A stretch of DNA of 64,000 nt, taken from contig NZ_CP107960.1 of NCBI RefSeq assembly GCF_036077095.1, positions 6,820,001-6,884,000 on the forward strand. The letters run 5' to 3'. Position 1 is the first letter of the stretch; each line of letters begins with the position of its first letter. The DNA comes from Streptomyces sp. NBC_00376 (GTDB lineage Bacteria; Actinomycetota; Actinomycetes; Streptomycetales; Streptomycetaceae). Shown here piece by piece: positions 27,001-34,550 of this stretch. The notes under the pieces are model-generated. The model did no database searches. It had not been told where the DNA came from and saw only the letters and a list, made by a program, of their open reading frames with translations. Made by a program: the position numbers and the translations under genes.

Positions 27001-27527
27001 TGAAGGAGCTCGGTGTGGTCCTCGCCAACCGGCTGCGCGAGGCACGGCACGGGGACACCGTGCTGGTCGCGGGCGCCAAGGCGGCCACCCAGACCCCGCC
27101 GGTCCGCTCCGGCCGCCGGGTCGTCTTCACCACCCTGGACGACGGCACGGGCCTGGTCGACCTGGCCTTCTTCGACGACAGCCACGCCGCCTGCGCGCAC
27201 ACCGTCTTCCACTCCTGGCTGCTGCTGGTGCGCGGAGTGGTGCAGCGCCGCGGACCGCGGAGCCTGAGCGTGGTCGGCGCGGCCGCCTGGAACCTGGCGG
27301 AGCTGGCCGAGCTGCGGCGTACCGGCGGACTCGACGCGGTCGCGGACCGGCTGGCGGAGGAACCCCGGGCCGAGGAGGCCGGGAAGGCCGGCCCCGCCGG
27401 CAACGGCCGCCGCATCCAGCTGCCCACCGGATACGAGATGAACCCCTGGTCCGACCTCCAGCCGCCCGGCGAAGGCATCGCAACCGGCAGGAAGTTGTAC
27501 CACCAGAGCCCGGGGAGCGCGGGATGA
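24051..27527 (+). CDS. dnaE2: Error-prone DNA polymerase III alpha subunit DnaE2
   Basis: 1158 residues from the ATG at 24051 with GGAGGTG four bases upstream. PHP domain at the N-terminus (THLHTVSGFS, ALTDRDTLAG), polymerase palm motif LPDIDIDVES carrying the catalytic aspartates, fingers with HPCGVLLSD and SPGQRDLVGRLQP, helix-hairpin-helix region, and a C-terminal OB fold (VLVAGAKAATQT, VVFTTLDDGTGLVDLAFFD). No C-terminal tau-binding tail as in DnaE1. It overlaps by ATGA a Y-family partner, the classic DnaE2/ImuB mutasome pairing for translesion synthesis. A LexA-like box upstream suggests DNA-damage induction. imuA'-type recombinase partner is not in the window. Confidence 0.92.
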   Translation: MPGFTHLHTVSGFSLRYGASHPERLAERAAQRGMDALALTDRDTLAGTVRFARACEKAGIRPLFGVELAVGSATAERTGGPAQRLRTPVRGGAFIDESAPRVTFLARDGARGWAELCRLVTAAHAPAPDGAGQPLVGRAELPAEGLTVLLGPASDVGRALAAGRPDRAAALLAGWREIYGDDLRLEAVHHGREGAGPGSLRLAARTVGLAAEQGVRAVLTNAVRYADAGQGPVADVLDAARRLVPVDPRRAPLDSGERWLKDARAMADTAERIATAAGLGKGAGARLLAETRRTADACVVDPEGDLGLGAVHFPEAELVGAGRRTAQRVLASRAAAGMVLRGYDRRRDYWERMHQELDIIAHHGFASYFLTVAQVVDDVREMKVRVAARGSGAGSLINHLLGIAHADPVEHGLLMERFLSRRRFVLPDIDIDVESARRLDVYRAIIGRFGTERVATVAMPETYRVRHAIRDVGAALSMDPAETDRLAKAFPHIRARDARAAMEELPELREVAREKDRYGRLWELVEALDALPRGIAMHPCGVLLSDATLLRRVPTVPTSGDGFPMVQFDKEDVEELGLLKLDVLGVRMQSAMAHAVAEIGRASGRAVDLDAVEPDDPETYRLIRSAETLGCFQIESPGQRDLVGRLQPAGFHDLVVDISLFRPGPVAADMVRPFIEARHGRAPVRYPHPDLEGPLRETYGVVVFHEQIIEMVDIMTGCGRDEADRVRRGLSDPGSQDRIKVWFAQRAAERKYGAEAIARTWEIIEAFGSYGFCKAHAVAFAVPTYQSAWLKAHHPAAFYAGLLTHDPGMYPKRLLLADARRRGVPVLGLDVNRSAAIHRIELVSDGEGGKGVWGVRLALSDVHGIGAAEVARIEAGQPYTSLLDFWQRARPGRPAAERLARVGALDAFGANRRDLLLHLSELHRAQRGTGSSGGPGGQLPLGGGHRTGSIGLPDLDETERLSAELGVLSMDVSRHLMDDHHVFLKELGVVLANRLREARHGDTVLVAGAKAATQTPPVRSGRRVVFTTLDDGTGLVDLAFFDDSHAACAHTVFHSWLLLVRGVVQRRGPRSLSVVGAAAWNLAELAELRRTGGLDAVADRLAEEPRAEEAGKAGPAGNGRRIQLPTGYEMNPWSDLQPPGEGIATGRKLYHQSPGSAG

Positions 27528-28531
27528 GCGCCGCACCCGAGGTCCCGGGCATCCTGTACCTGCGGTTCCGCAAGGTCGGCGGCGGCCTCCCGGACAGCGC
27601 CGGTTACGAAGGGCTGCTCGCCCTGCTCGGCGCGTTCACCCCGGTGGTCGAGGCGGCCCCGCCCGACGGGGCGCTCGTCGATGTGCGCGGCGCGCTGCGC
27701 TACTTCGGGCTGGACGTGCGGGGGCTGGCATCGGTGATCCGGATCCGCGCGCTCGCCCTGCACGGCGTGGACTGCGCCGTCGGGGCGGCGGAGAACCCGA
27801 TGCTGGCCAGGGCGGCGGCCCGGCGGGCCGCGCCCGGGACGACCTTCGTGGTGCCCGGGGGCGGGGGAGCGGAGTTCCTCGCGGACCGGCCGGCCGCGGC
27901 ACTGGACGGCGTCGGCGCGGCGACGGCCCGCACCCTGTGCGAGTACGGGCTCGACTCCGTCGGCCGGATCGCGGCGGCCCCGCTCGGCACCCTCCAGCGG
28001 ATCACCGGCGTACGGACCGGACGCGAACTGTGGGAGCGGGCGCGCGGTATCGACCGCACGGCGGTCGTGCCGGGCGCCGCGGCCCGGTCGATCGCCGCCG
28101 AACGGTCCTTCCCCCGCGACGAACTGGACCGGGAACGGCAGCGCCGCGCACTCATGTCGCTCACCGAGGAGCTGGGGGCCAGGATGCGCGGGGACGGGCA
28201 GGTCTGCCGCGGCCTCGCGGTCTCCGTGCGCTACGCCGACCGGACCGGATACTCGACGCTGACCCGCAGCCGTACGCTCCAGGAACCCACCGCCCACTCC
28301 GCGGCGCTCACCGCACTCGCGTACCGGATCCATGACTCGTTCGCCCTGCAGCGGGCCCGGGTACGGGGGATCGCGCTGCGCGCGGAGGGGCTGATGGAGA
28401 GCGAGCGGGCCGCGCACCAGCTGTCGTTCGACCCGGTGGACGAGAGGGCCCGCCGGATCGAGGCGGTGGCGGACCGGCTGCGGGCCAGGTTCGGCCCGCA
28501 GGCCGTGATGCCGGGAAGGCTCGCGGCCTGA
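27524..28531 (+). CDS. Y-family polymerase-like protein, catalytically degenerate (ImuB-like)
   Basis: 335 residues. Helix-hairpin-helix LDGVGAATARTLCEYGL (127-143), little-finger entry RSIAAERSF (188-196) and a beta-clamp motif QLSFD (299-303) show the Y-family scaffold. The catalytic carboxylates are missing. Where active enzymes have DMDAFFASVE, this has LRFRKVGGGL. Where they have SIDEAFLDV, this has PPDGALVDV, with Gly49 replacing the Glu. It is shorter than active DinB proteins. As in ImuB, it probably tethers DnaE2 to the sliding clamp rather than synthesising DNA. Translationally coupled to dnaE2 and sharing its SOS promoter. Confidence 0.82.
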   Translation: MSAAPEVPGILYLRFRKVGGGLPDSAGYEGLLALLGAFTPVVEAAPPDGALVDVRGALRYFGLDVRGLASVIRIRALALHGVDCAVGAAENPMLARAAARRAAPGTTFVVPGGGGAEFLADRPAAALDGVGAATARTLCEYGLDSVGRIAAAPLGTLQRITGVRTGRELWERARGIDRTAVVPGAAARSIAAERSFPRDELDRERQRRALMSLTEELGARMRGDGQVCRGLAVSVRYADRTGYSTLTRSRTLQEPTAHSAALTALAYRIHDSFALQRARVRGIALRAEGLMESERAAHQLSFDPVDERARRIEAVADRLRARFGPQAVMPGRLAA

Positions 28532-28572
28532 TCACTCCTTCGGGCCCGCCCGACTGATGGATCATCACTTTT

Positions 28573-28616
28573 TACCGACGCGTAACTTCCCAGGCCACCC
28601 TACTCACGCGTAATTT
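28573..28616 (+). promoter_or_regulatory. Direct-repeat regulatory element upstream of lipase gene
   Basis: TACCGACGCGTAACTT (28573-28588) and TACTCACGCGTAATTT (28601-28616) match at 12 of 16 positions and start 28 bases apart. Both sit in the 180-base gap before the lipase gene and upstream of its likely promoter; they look like paired regulator sites. Confidence 0.55.
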
Positions 28617-28713
28617 GGCCCGGGAACACGGATGAATCAGCAGTCAGACCCGTGGTCCGGGCCGCAGGGTGCACAGACATCGCAACTCCCTTGATCCGCA
28701 AGGAGACCACACG

Positions 28714-29607
28714 ATGCTGCCCTGGACACGTGCGTCGCGCACCCCACGCGCGCGAAGAGCTCTTGCCGCACTGCTCCTCGCCGTCGCCGCAGCCGCCACC
28801 CCCACCGCCGCTGCCGCCGCGGCCACCCCCACCGCCGCCGCAGCCACCTCCCGCGGCTGGAACGACTATTCCTGCAAGCCGTCCGCGGCCCACCCCCGCC
28901 CCGTCGTCCTGGTCCACGGAACCTTCGGGAACTCGATCGACAACTGGCTGGTCCTCGCCCCCTACCTGGTCAACCGGGGCTACTGCGTCTACTCGCTCGA
29001 CTACGGGCAACTGCCCGGCGTGCCGCTCTTCAACGGACTCGGCCCGGTCGACAGGTCGGCCGGCCAGCTCTCCTCGTTCGTCGACAAGGTGCTCGCCGCC
29101 ACCGGCGCGGACAAGGCCGACCTGGTGGGCCACTCGCAGGGCGGCATGATGCCGAACTACTACCTGAAGTTCCTCGGCGGGGCCGCCAAGGTGAACGCCA
29201 TGATCGGGATCGCGCCCGACAACCACGGCACCACCCTGCTCGGTCTGACGAAGCTGCTGCCGTACTTCCCGGGAGCCGAGGACCTGCTGAACGCCAACAC
29301 CCCCGGCCTCGCCGACCAGGTGGCGGGCTCCCCGTTCATCACCAAGCTCAACTCGCTCCCCGACACCGTGCCCGGAGTGCACTACACCGTCATCGCGACC
29401 AGGTACGACGAGGTCGTGACCCCGTACCGCACACAGTTCCTGGACGGGCCGGACGTGCGCAACGTCCTGCTCCAGGACCTGTGCCCGGTCGACCTCTCCG
29501 AGCACGTGGCGATCGGCACCGTCGACCGGGTCGCCTACCACGAGGTGGCGAACGCCCTGGACCCGGCGCACGCCACCCGCACCACCTGCGCCTCGGCCGT
29601 CGGGTAG
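28714..29607 (+). CDS. Secreted lipase, class 2-like alpha/beta hydrolase
   Basis: 297 residues from the ATG at 28714 (AAGGAGA upstream). Signal peptide about 1-46 with an Ala-rich core built from a repeated ATPTAAAA block. The mature enzyme has oxyanion HGTFGNS, then LVGHSQGG with nucleophile Ser about 142, Asp in TRYDEVV and His in LSEHVAIG: a complete triad. Two cysteines near each end (YSC, GYC, LQDLC, TTC) suggest disulfides. Hydrolyses extracellular acyl esters; resembles Streptomyces LipA-type triacylglycerol lipases. Monocistronic with its own terminator. Confidence 0.87.
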   Translation: MLPWTRASRTPRARRALAALLLAVAAAATPTAAAAAATPTAAAATSRGWNDYSCKPSAAHPRPVVLVHGTFGNSIDNWLVLAPYLVNRGYCVYSLDYGQLPGVPLFNGLGPVDRSAGQLSSFVDKVLAATGADKADLVGHSQGGMMPNYYLKFLGGAAKVNAMIGIAPDNHGTTLLGLTKLLPYFPGAEDLLNANTPGLADQVAGSPFITKLNSLPDTVPGVHYTVIATRYDEVVTPYRTQFLDGPDVRNVLLQDLCPVDLSEHVAIGTVDRVAYHEVANALDPAHATRTTCASAVG

Positions 29608-29624
29608 CCGTCGGGCCGCGCTAG

Positions 29625-29670
29625 CCGCGGTAGGAGGGGTCCGGGGCCGCCCGGACCCCTCGTACCGCGG
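29625..29670 (+). terminator. Long imperfect hairpin terminator after the lipase gene
   Basis: CCGCGGTA ... AGGGGTCCGGG pairs with CCCGGACCCCT ... TACCGCGG, nineteen base pairs interrupted by a two-base internal loop, around GCCG. Confidence 0.87.
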
Positions 29671-29737
29671 AGTCCGGGCGGGTCCCGGTCGGTGCATCCT
29701 TCGTACCGCTGTCGGCGGCGACTGGCACGATCTACTC

Positions 29738-31285
29738 ATGACGACGATCGACTGGGACTCCGCAGCCGACTCCTTCGACGAGGAACCCGACCACGGGCTG
29801 CTCGACCCGGTGGTCCGGCACGCCTGGGCGCAGCGGTTGGAGAGCTGGCTGCCCGACGGGCGCTCCGAGGTGCTCGACCTGGGGTGCGGCACCGGAAGCC
29901 TGGCGCTGCTCGTCGCCGGGCAGGGCCATCGGGTCACCGCCGTCGACCGCTCCCCGCGCATGGTGGAGCAGGCCCGGACCAAGCTCGCCGGGACGGGCAC
30001 CGCGGTCCTGCTCGGGGACGCGGCCCGGCCACCGGTCGGCAATCAGCGGTTCGACGTGATCATGGTCAGACATGTGGTGTGGCTGCTGCCCGACCCGGCG
30101 GCGGCCCTGCGCCACTGGTTCACCCTGCTGCAGCCCGGTGGCCGGCTGATCCTGATCGAGGGCGTCTGGAACGGTGTCGGCCTCTCCGCCGGGCAACTGA
30201 CCGTCCTGCTCTCGGAGTTCACCGAACGCGTCCACCACGAGCGGCTCTCCGGCGATCCCGATCTGTGGGGCAGGCGGGTCGACGACGAGCGCTACGCCCT
30301 GGTGGCCCGCGCCGAACCGCCGCACCGGCACACCGAGGTCGTCGACGTCCACCTGATCCTCCGCCGCGGCCCCGAGGTCCTGCTCGCCCGCCGGGCCGGC
30401 ACGGGATACGCGGACGGGCTGTTCAACGCCCCGTCCGGACACGTCGAGGACGGTGAGGACGTCCGCGAGGCGATGATCCGCGAGGCGGCCGAGGAGATCG
30501 GTGTCGAACTGGACCCGGACGAGCTGCGGGTCGCCCTGGTCATGCAGCACCGGGGCCCCGGCGGCGCTCCCAGGACGGGGTGGTTCTTCGAGGCGGAGTA
30601 CGACCCCGACCGCCCGCCGTACAACCGCGAACCGGACAAGTGCTCCGAGCTGGCCTGGTTCCCGCTGGACGCCCTCCCGGACGATGCCGTCGCCTACTGC
30701 CGGGCCGGGATCGAGGGCTACCGGGCGGGGGAGCGCTTCCTGATCCACTGGCACGAGGACGGCGACACCGTGGCGTACGAGCCGGACGGCGTCCGCCGCG
30801 CCGTTCCGCTGCCCGCCGCCCGGACCGGCACCGGCGGGGTGCACCACATCGAGCTGTGGGTGCCCGATCTGGCGGTGGCCGAGCGGGGGTGGGGCTGGCT
30901 CCTGGGCGAGCTGGGCCATGTCCCGTACCAGCGCTGGGAACACGGCCGCAGCTGGCGGCGCGGCGACAGCTATGTCGTGGTCGAGCAGTCACCCGATCTG
31001 AGCCCGGGCCCGCACGACCGGCGCCGCCCCGGGCTCAACCACCTCGCGTTCCACGTCCGCGACCGCGCCACCCTCGACGCCCTGGTGGAAAGAGCCCCGG
31101 AGCACGGCTGGCGGCCGCTCTTCCCGGACCGCTACCCGCACGCGGGCGGCGAGGCGCACATCGCCGCCTACCTGGAGGACGCCGCCGGGTACGAGGTGGA
31201 GCTGGTCGCCGGAGTCCAGGAGCCCCGCCCGGTACCGGAGGAACCGGCGCCGTACACCGATGTGTGGGCACGGCGCCGGGACTGA
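29738..31285 (+). CDS. Methyltransferase-NUDIX-VOC three-domain fusion protein
   Basis: 515 residues with three recognisable enzymes in one chain. Residues 1-195: class I SAM methyltransferase, motif I VLDLGCGTG (45-53), VTAVDRS, LQPGGRLIL. Residues 198-340: NUDIX hydrolase with a complete Nudix box, Gly234 to Gly255 (GHVEDGEDVREAMIREAAEE), the REAAEE metal-binding core intact. Residues 365-492: vicinal-oxygen-chelate (glyoxalase/bleomycin-resistance) domain, VHHIELWVPDL, NHLAFHV, YEVEL, giving plausible metal ligands His370, His435 and Glu488. Hydrophilic, cytoplasmic. Each domain alone is common; the order in one protein suggests a detoxification or metabolite-repair role, but no substrate can be assigned. 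No frameshift or stop between the domains. Confidence 0.9.
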   Translation: MTTIDWDSAADSFDEEPDHGLLDPVVRHAWAQRLESWLPDGRSEVLDLGCGTGSLALLVAGQGHRVTAVDRSPRMVEQARTKLAGTGTAVLLGDAARPPVGNQRFDVIMVRHVVWLLPDPAAALRHWFTLLQPGGRLILIEGVWNGVGLSAGQLTVLLSEFTERVHHERLSGDPDLWGRRVDDERYALVARAEPPHRHTEVVDVHLILRRGPEVLLARRAGTGYADGLFNAPSGHVEDGEDVREAMIREAAEEIGVELDPDELRVALVMQHRGPGGAPRTGWFFEAEYDPDRPPYNREPDKCSELAWFPLDALPDDAVAYCRAGIEGYRAGERFLIHWHEDGDTVAYEPDGVRRAVPLPAARTGTGGVHHIELWVPDLAVAERGWGWLLGELGHVPYQRWEHGRSWRRGDSYVVVEQSPDLSPGPHDRRRPGLNHLAFHVRDRATLDALVERAPEHGWRPLFPDRYPHAGGEAHIAAYLEDAAGYEVELVAGVQEPRPVPEEPAPYTDVWARRRD

Positions 31286-31295
31286 CCGGCGGTTC

Positions 31296-31317
31296 GGGCG
31301 CCGGTCGGCCGGCGCCC
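31296..31317. terminator. Bidirectional hairpin between convergent genes
   Basis: Perfect 9-bp stem GGGCGCCGG / CCGGCGCCC with a TCGG tetraloop, filling the 34-base gap between the fusion gene and the convergent amidase gene. Confidence 0.8.
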
Positions 31318-31319
31318 CG

Positions 31320-32747
31320 TCAGAGGACCGGGATGCGGTTCCAGGGCCGGGCGGACTCGATGGCCTGCGCGACACGGAACACCGTGCTGTCGTCATAGGT
31401 GCGTCCGACTACCTGCACCCCCGTCGGTACGCCGTTCGAGGCGAAGCCGGACGGCACGCTCAGCACCGGGCACCGGCTGGCTATGTTGAACGGTGCGGTC
31501 ATCGCGGATTCCAGATAGAAGTCCAGTTCGACGCCGTTGATCACGACCTTGGTCGAGAGGTGGTCGTCGTCCGCCGCGAGCGCCGGGACGGCGGTCGTCG
31601 GGCACAGCAGGACGTCGTAGCGGTCCAGCAGCACACCGAGCGTCGTCTGCACCCCGGCTTCGAGCTCGAGGCCCCGGAGGAAACTGCCGGGCTCGCGGAC
31701 AGCCTCGTTGGCCTGCCGGGCGAAGTCGAGCGCGTACGTGGTGAGCAGGTCACCGTGGTCGGCGGCGACCGAAGCGATGTACGGGCCGAAGATGGAGCCG
31801 AAATGGATCATCGCGGCCCGCATCACGTCCGCCCGCATGATGGGGACCTCCACCTCCTCGACGACGGCACCGGCCGCGCGCAACGCCTCCGCGACCGCAC
31901 GGGTGTTGGCCTCGACCTCGGGATCGACCGGCCAGTCCCCGAGGGTGACCGAGAGCGCCACCCGCAGGCCCTCGACGCTCTCGAACCGCTCGGGCAGGAC
32001 GATCTTGGGCCGCAGCGAGACGGCGTCCAGCGGATGGGGCCCCGCGATGACGTTCTCCAGCAAGGCGCAGTCGGCGACGGTACGCGCCATCGGGCCGTCG
32101 TGGCAGTACGTGTCGAGGTTGAAGGGCGGCATCGACGGCACGCGCCCGTAGGGCGGCTTGAAGCCGACCGTGCCCGTGTTCGAAGCGGGGATGCGGATCG
32201 AGCCGCCGATGTCGGAGCCGGTCGCCAGCGTCGTCTCGCCCGCCGCGAGCGCGGCGCCCGCACCGCCCGAGGAGCCGCCCGGCGTGAACTCCGTGTTCCA
32301 CGGGTTCCGAGTGACGCCCCACAGCCGTGACTGGGTGTAACCCGCGCAGCTGAACTCCGGGGTCGTGGTCCGGGCGTGCACGATGCCGCCGGCGGCCTGG
32401 ACCCGCTCGATCACCGGGTGGGTCTGCTCGGCGATCTCCTCCCGGAACGCCAGCGAGCCGTCCGTGCTGAGACGTCCCGCGATGGGCTGCTCCTCCTTCG
32501 TCGCGACGGCCAGGCCCTCCAGCGCGCGGGGCGCCTCGCCCTTGCCCCCGTAGCGGGCCTCGGCCTCGCGGGCGGCGGCGAGCGCCTCCTCGAAGGTCTG
32601 CTCGGCCAGGGCGTTGATCTTCGGCTCGACGGCTTCCGCACGCGCGATGACCGCGGACATCAGCTCGACCGGTGAGAGAGAGCGGTCACGGAAGCGGCGC
32701 AGGGCCTCGGTGGCGGACAGATGGGCGAGGTCGGTGAGGTCGGTCAT
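31320..32747 (-). CDS. Amidase, amidase-signature family
   Basis: 475 residues. Ser-cisSer-Lys triad: Lys84 (ATKEEQP), cis-Ser159 (GGSSGGAG) and nucleophile Ser183 (DIGGSIRIP), the 24-residue spacing typical of the family. Full length, no signal peptide. Hydrolyses a small amide to acid plus ammonia. ATG 32747 with AAAGGACC upstream. It is the most distal gene of a set that starts at the APC permease, followed by an amidohydrolase, all on the minus strand. Probably part of catabolism of an amide- or amine-containing compound imported by the permease. Confidence 0.88.
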   Translation of the reverse strand: MTDLTDLAHLSATEALRRFRDRSLSPVELMSAVIARAEAVEPKINALAEQTFEEALAAAREAEARYGGKGEAPRALEGLAVATKEEQPIAGRLSTDGSLAFREEIAEQTHPVIERVQAAGGIVHARTTTPEFSCAGYTQSRLWGVTRNPWNTEFTPGGSSGGAGAALAAGETTLATGSDIGGSIRIPASNTGTVGFKPPYGRVPSMPPFNLDTYCHDGPMARTVADCALLENVIAGPHPLDAVSLRPKIVLPERFESVEGLRVALSVTLGDWPVDPEVEANTRAVAEALRAAGAVVEEVEVPIMRADVMRAAMIHFGSIFGPYIASVAADHGDLLTTYALDFARQANEAVREPGSFLRGLELEAGVQTTLGVLLDRYDVLLCPTTAVPALAADDDHLSTKVVINGVELDFYLESAMTAPFNIASRCPVLSVPSGFASNGVPTGVQVVGRTYDDSTVFRVAQAIESARPWNRIPVL

Positions 32748-32822
32748 ACGAGGGTCCTTTGCGCTGAGGCGGAGAGGTGTGGGAGTCGCCCACGGGGTGC
32801 TCGGTGGCCGGCTGCACGGCCG

Positions 32823-34460
32823 TCAGGAGGCGGAGTACACCCGCGATCCCCCCACGTAGGTCTGCAGGACCCGGGCGGTGTGGATCTCCTCGGCCGGCTC
32901 GGTGAAGATGTCCCGGTCGAGGACCACCAGGTCGGCCAGGTGGCCCGGCTGCAGCGTTCCGGCGTCGTCCGTGCCGTTGACGTGGGCCGAGCCCGCGGTG
33001 TACGAGGCGACGGCGGTGGCGAGGTCGAGCCGCTGTTCGGGCAGGAAGACCCGGCCGTCGGTCGCGCCGGGCTGCATCCGGTTGACGGCGACATGGATTC
33101 CGGCGAGCGGGTCGGGGCTGCTCACGGACCAGTCGCTGCCCGCCGCGAGCGTGGCACCGGCCCTCAGCAGGGAACCGAAGGGGTACTGCCAGGCGGCGCG
33201 CTCGGGGCCCAGGTAGGGGATGGTCAGCTCGTCCATCTGAGGCTCGTGCGAAGCCCAGAGCGGCTGGATGTTGGCTATCGCCCCGAGCCTGGCGAAACGC
33301 GGGATGTCGTCGGGGTGGACCACCTGCAGGTGAGCGAGGTGGTGTCGGGTGGCACGGCGGCCGTTGGCGGTGCGGGCCGCCTCGACCGCGTCCAGCGCCT
33401 CGCGCACCGCGCGGTCGCCGAGAGCGTGGAAGTGGACCTGGAAGTCGAGCGCGTCGAGCTCGGTGACGTACCCGCGCAGCGCGACCGGGTCGACGAAGCT
33501 CAGGCCGCTGTTGGCGGTGGCGCAGCCGCAGCCGTCCAGGTAGGGGGTGGTCATCGCGGCGGTGAAGTTCTCCGCGATGCCGTCCTGCATGATCTTCACC
33601 GAGCCTGCCCGGAACCTGCCGTGAGCCAGCTCCTCGCGGCGGGAGACCAGCTCCGGGATCTGGTCGGAGCCCCGGGCGCGGTCCCACCAGAGCGCACCGT
33701 TGACCCGGGCGGTGAGAGTTCCCGCGCGGGCGGCGGTGAGATATGCGTCGGAGGGGTCGGGCTGGCCGTTGAACACGCCGAGCAGGGCGTCCTGCCAGCC
33801 GGTGATCCCGAGCGAGTGGAGCAGCCGCTGCGCGCGCAGCAGGCCGTCGAGGCGGTCGGCGGCGGTCTTCCTGGGCACCAGCCGGGCCACCAGAGCGGTG
33901 GCGCCTTCCTGGAGGACGCCGCTCGGCGTGCCGTCGCCCTCCCGTTCGATCCGGCCGTCGACGGGGTCCGGGGTGTCCCGGTCGATGCCCGCGAGTTCGA
34001 GCGCGCGTGTGTTGGCCCAGGCGCCGTGGTGGTCGCGGTTGACCAAGTACACCGGCCGGTCCGGCACCACCGAGTCGAGCAGCTGCCGGGTCGGAAGGCC
34101 GCCCTCGAAGCTCTCCAGGGACCAGCCGCCGCCGGTGATCCAGGTGCTGTCGGGGTGGGACCGGGCGAACTCGCGGAGGAGACGCAGGTATTCGTCGACG
34201 CCCACGGTGCCGCTGAGGTCGCACTCGGCGAGCTCCAGGCCGCCGTAGACGGCGTGGATGTGGGAATCCTGGAAGCCGGGGAGCAGCAGCTTGCCCCTGA
34301 GATCGACCACCTCGGTCCCCGGGCCGATCAGTTCCCGTACCTCGTCATGGCCGACGGCCGAGATCCGTTCCCCGGTGACGGCGAGGCTGCTCGCCCGGGT
34401 GCGGGCGGGGTCGCCGGTGTGCACGGGGCCTTGGGTGAAGACCAGATCGGCCTTGGTCAT
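32823..34460 (-). CDS. YtcJ-like metal-dependent amidohydrolase
   Basis: 545 residues from the ATG at 34460 (AGGAG eight bases upstream); a longer frame adds 23 unlikely residues. The N-terminal beta domain LRGKLLLPGFQDSHIHAVYGG gives the HxH metal pair (DSHIH). Later VKIMQDG supplies the bridging Lys position, then HFHALGDRAVREALD, RHHLAHLQ and the final aspartate in AAGSDWSVSSPDP. This is the amidohydrolase_3 (YtcJ) group, exo-enzymes on N-acyl or cyclic amide substrates. Cytoplasmic. Sits between the permease and the amidase genes. Confidence 0.87.
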   Translation of the reverse strand: MTKADLVFTQGPVHTGDPARTRASSLAVTGERISAVGHDEVRELIGPGTEVVDLRGKLLLPGFQDSHIHAVYGGLELAECDLSGTVGVDEYLRLLREFARSHPDSTWITGGGWSLESFEGGLPTRQLLDSVVPDRPVYLVNRDHHGAWANTRALELAGIDRDTPDPVDGRIEREGDGTPSGVLQEGATALVARLVPRKTAADRLDGLLRAQRLLHSLGITGWQDALLGVFNGQPDPSDAYLTAARAGTLTARVNGALWWDRARGSDQIPELVSRREELAHGRFRAGSVKIMQDGIAENFTAAMTTPYLDGCGCATANSGLSFVDPVALRGYVTELDALDFQVHFHALGDRAVREALDAVEAARTANGRRATRHHLAHLQVVHPDDIPRFARLGAIANIQPLWASHEPQMDELTIPYLGPERAAWQYPFGSLLRAGATLAAGSDWSVSSPDPLAGIHVAVNRMQPGATDGRVFLPEQRLDLATAVASYTAGSAHVNGTDDAGTLQPGHLADLVVLDRDIFTEPAEEIHTARVLQTYVGGSRVYSAS

Positions 34461-34550
34461 GGGAGGTACTCCTGGTGGTTCGGCGGCCCGAGCGGGACCG
34501 CTGGGGGAACGAGGTGTCACGGTCCGCACCGCGGGTGAGCGGTGCGGACG

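Noticed and set aside
24000..27536. 1178-residue minus-strand frame opposite dnaE2
   Set aside because: Antisense shadow of an unambiguous DnaE2 gene; no family motifs.
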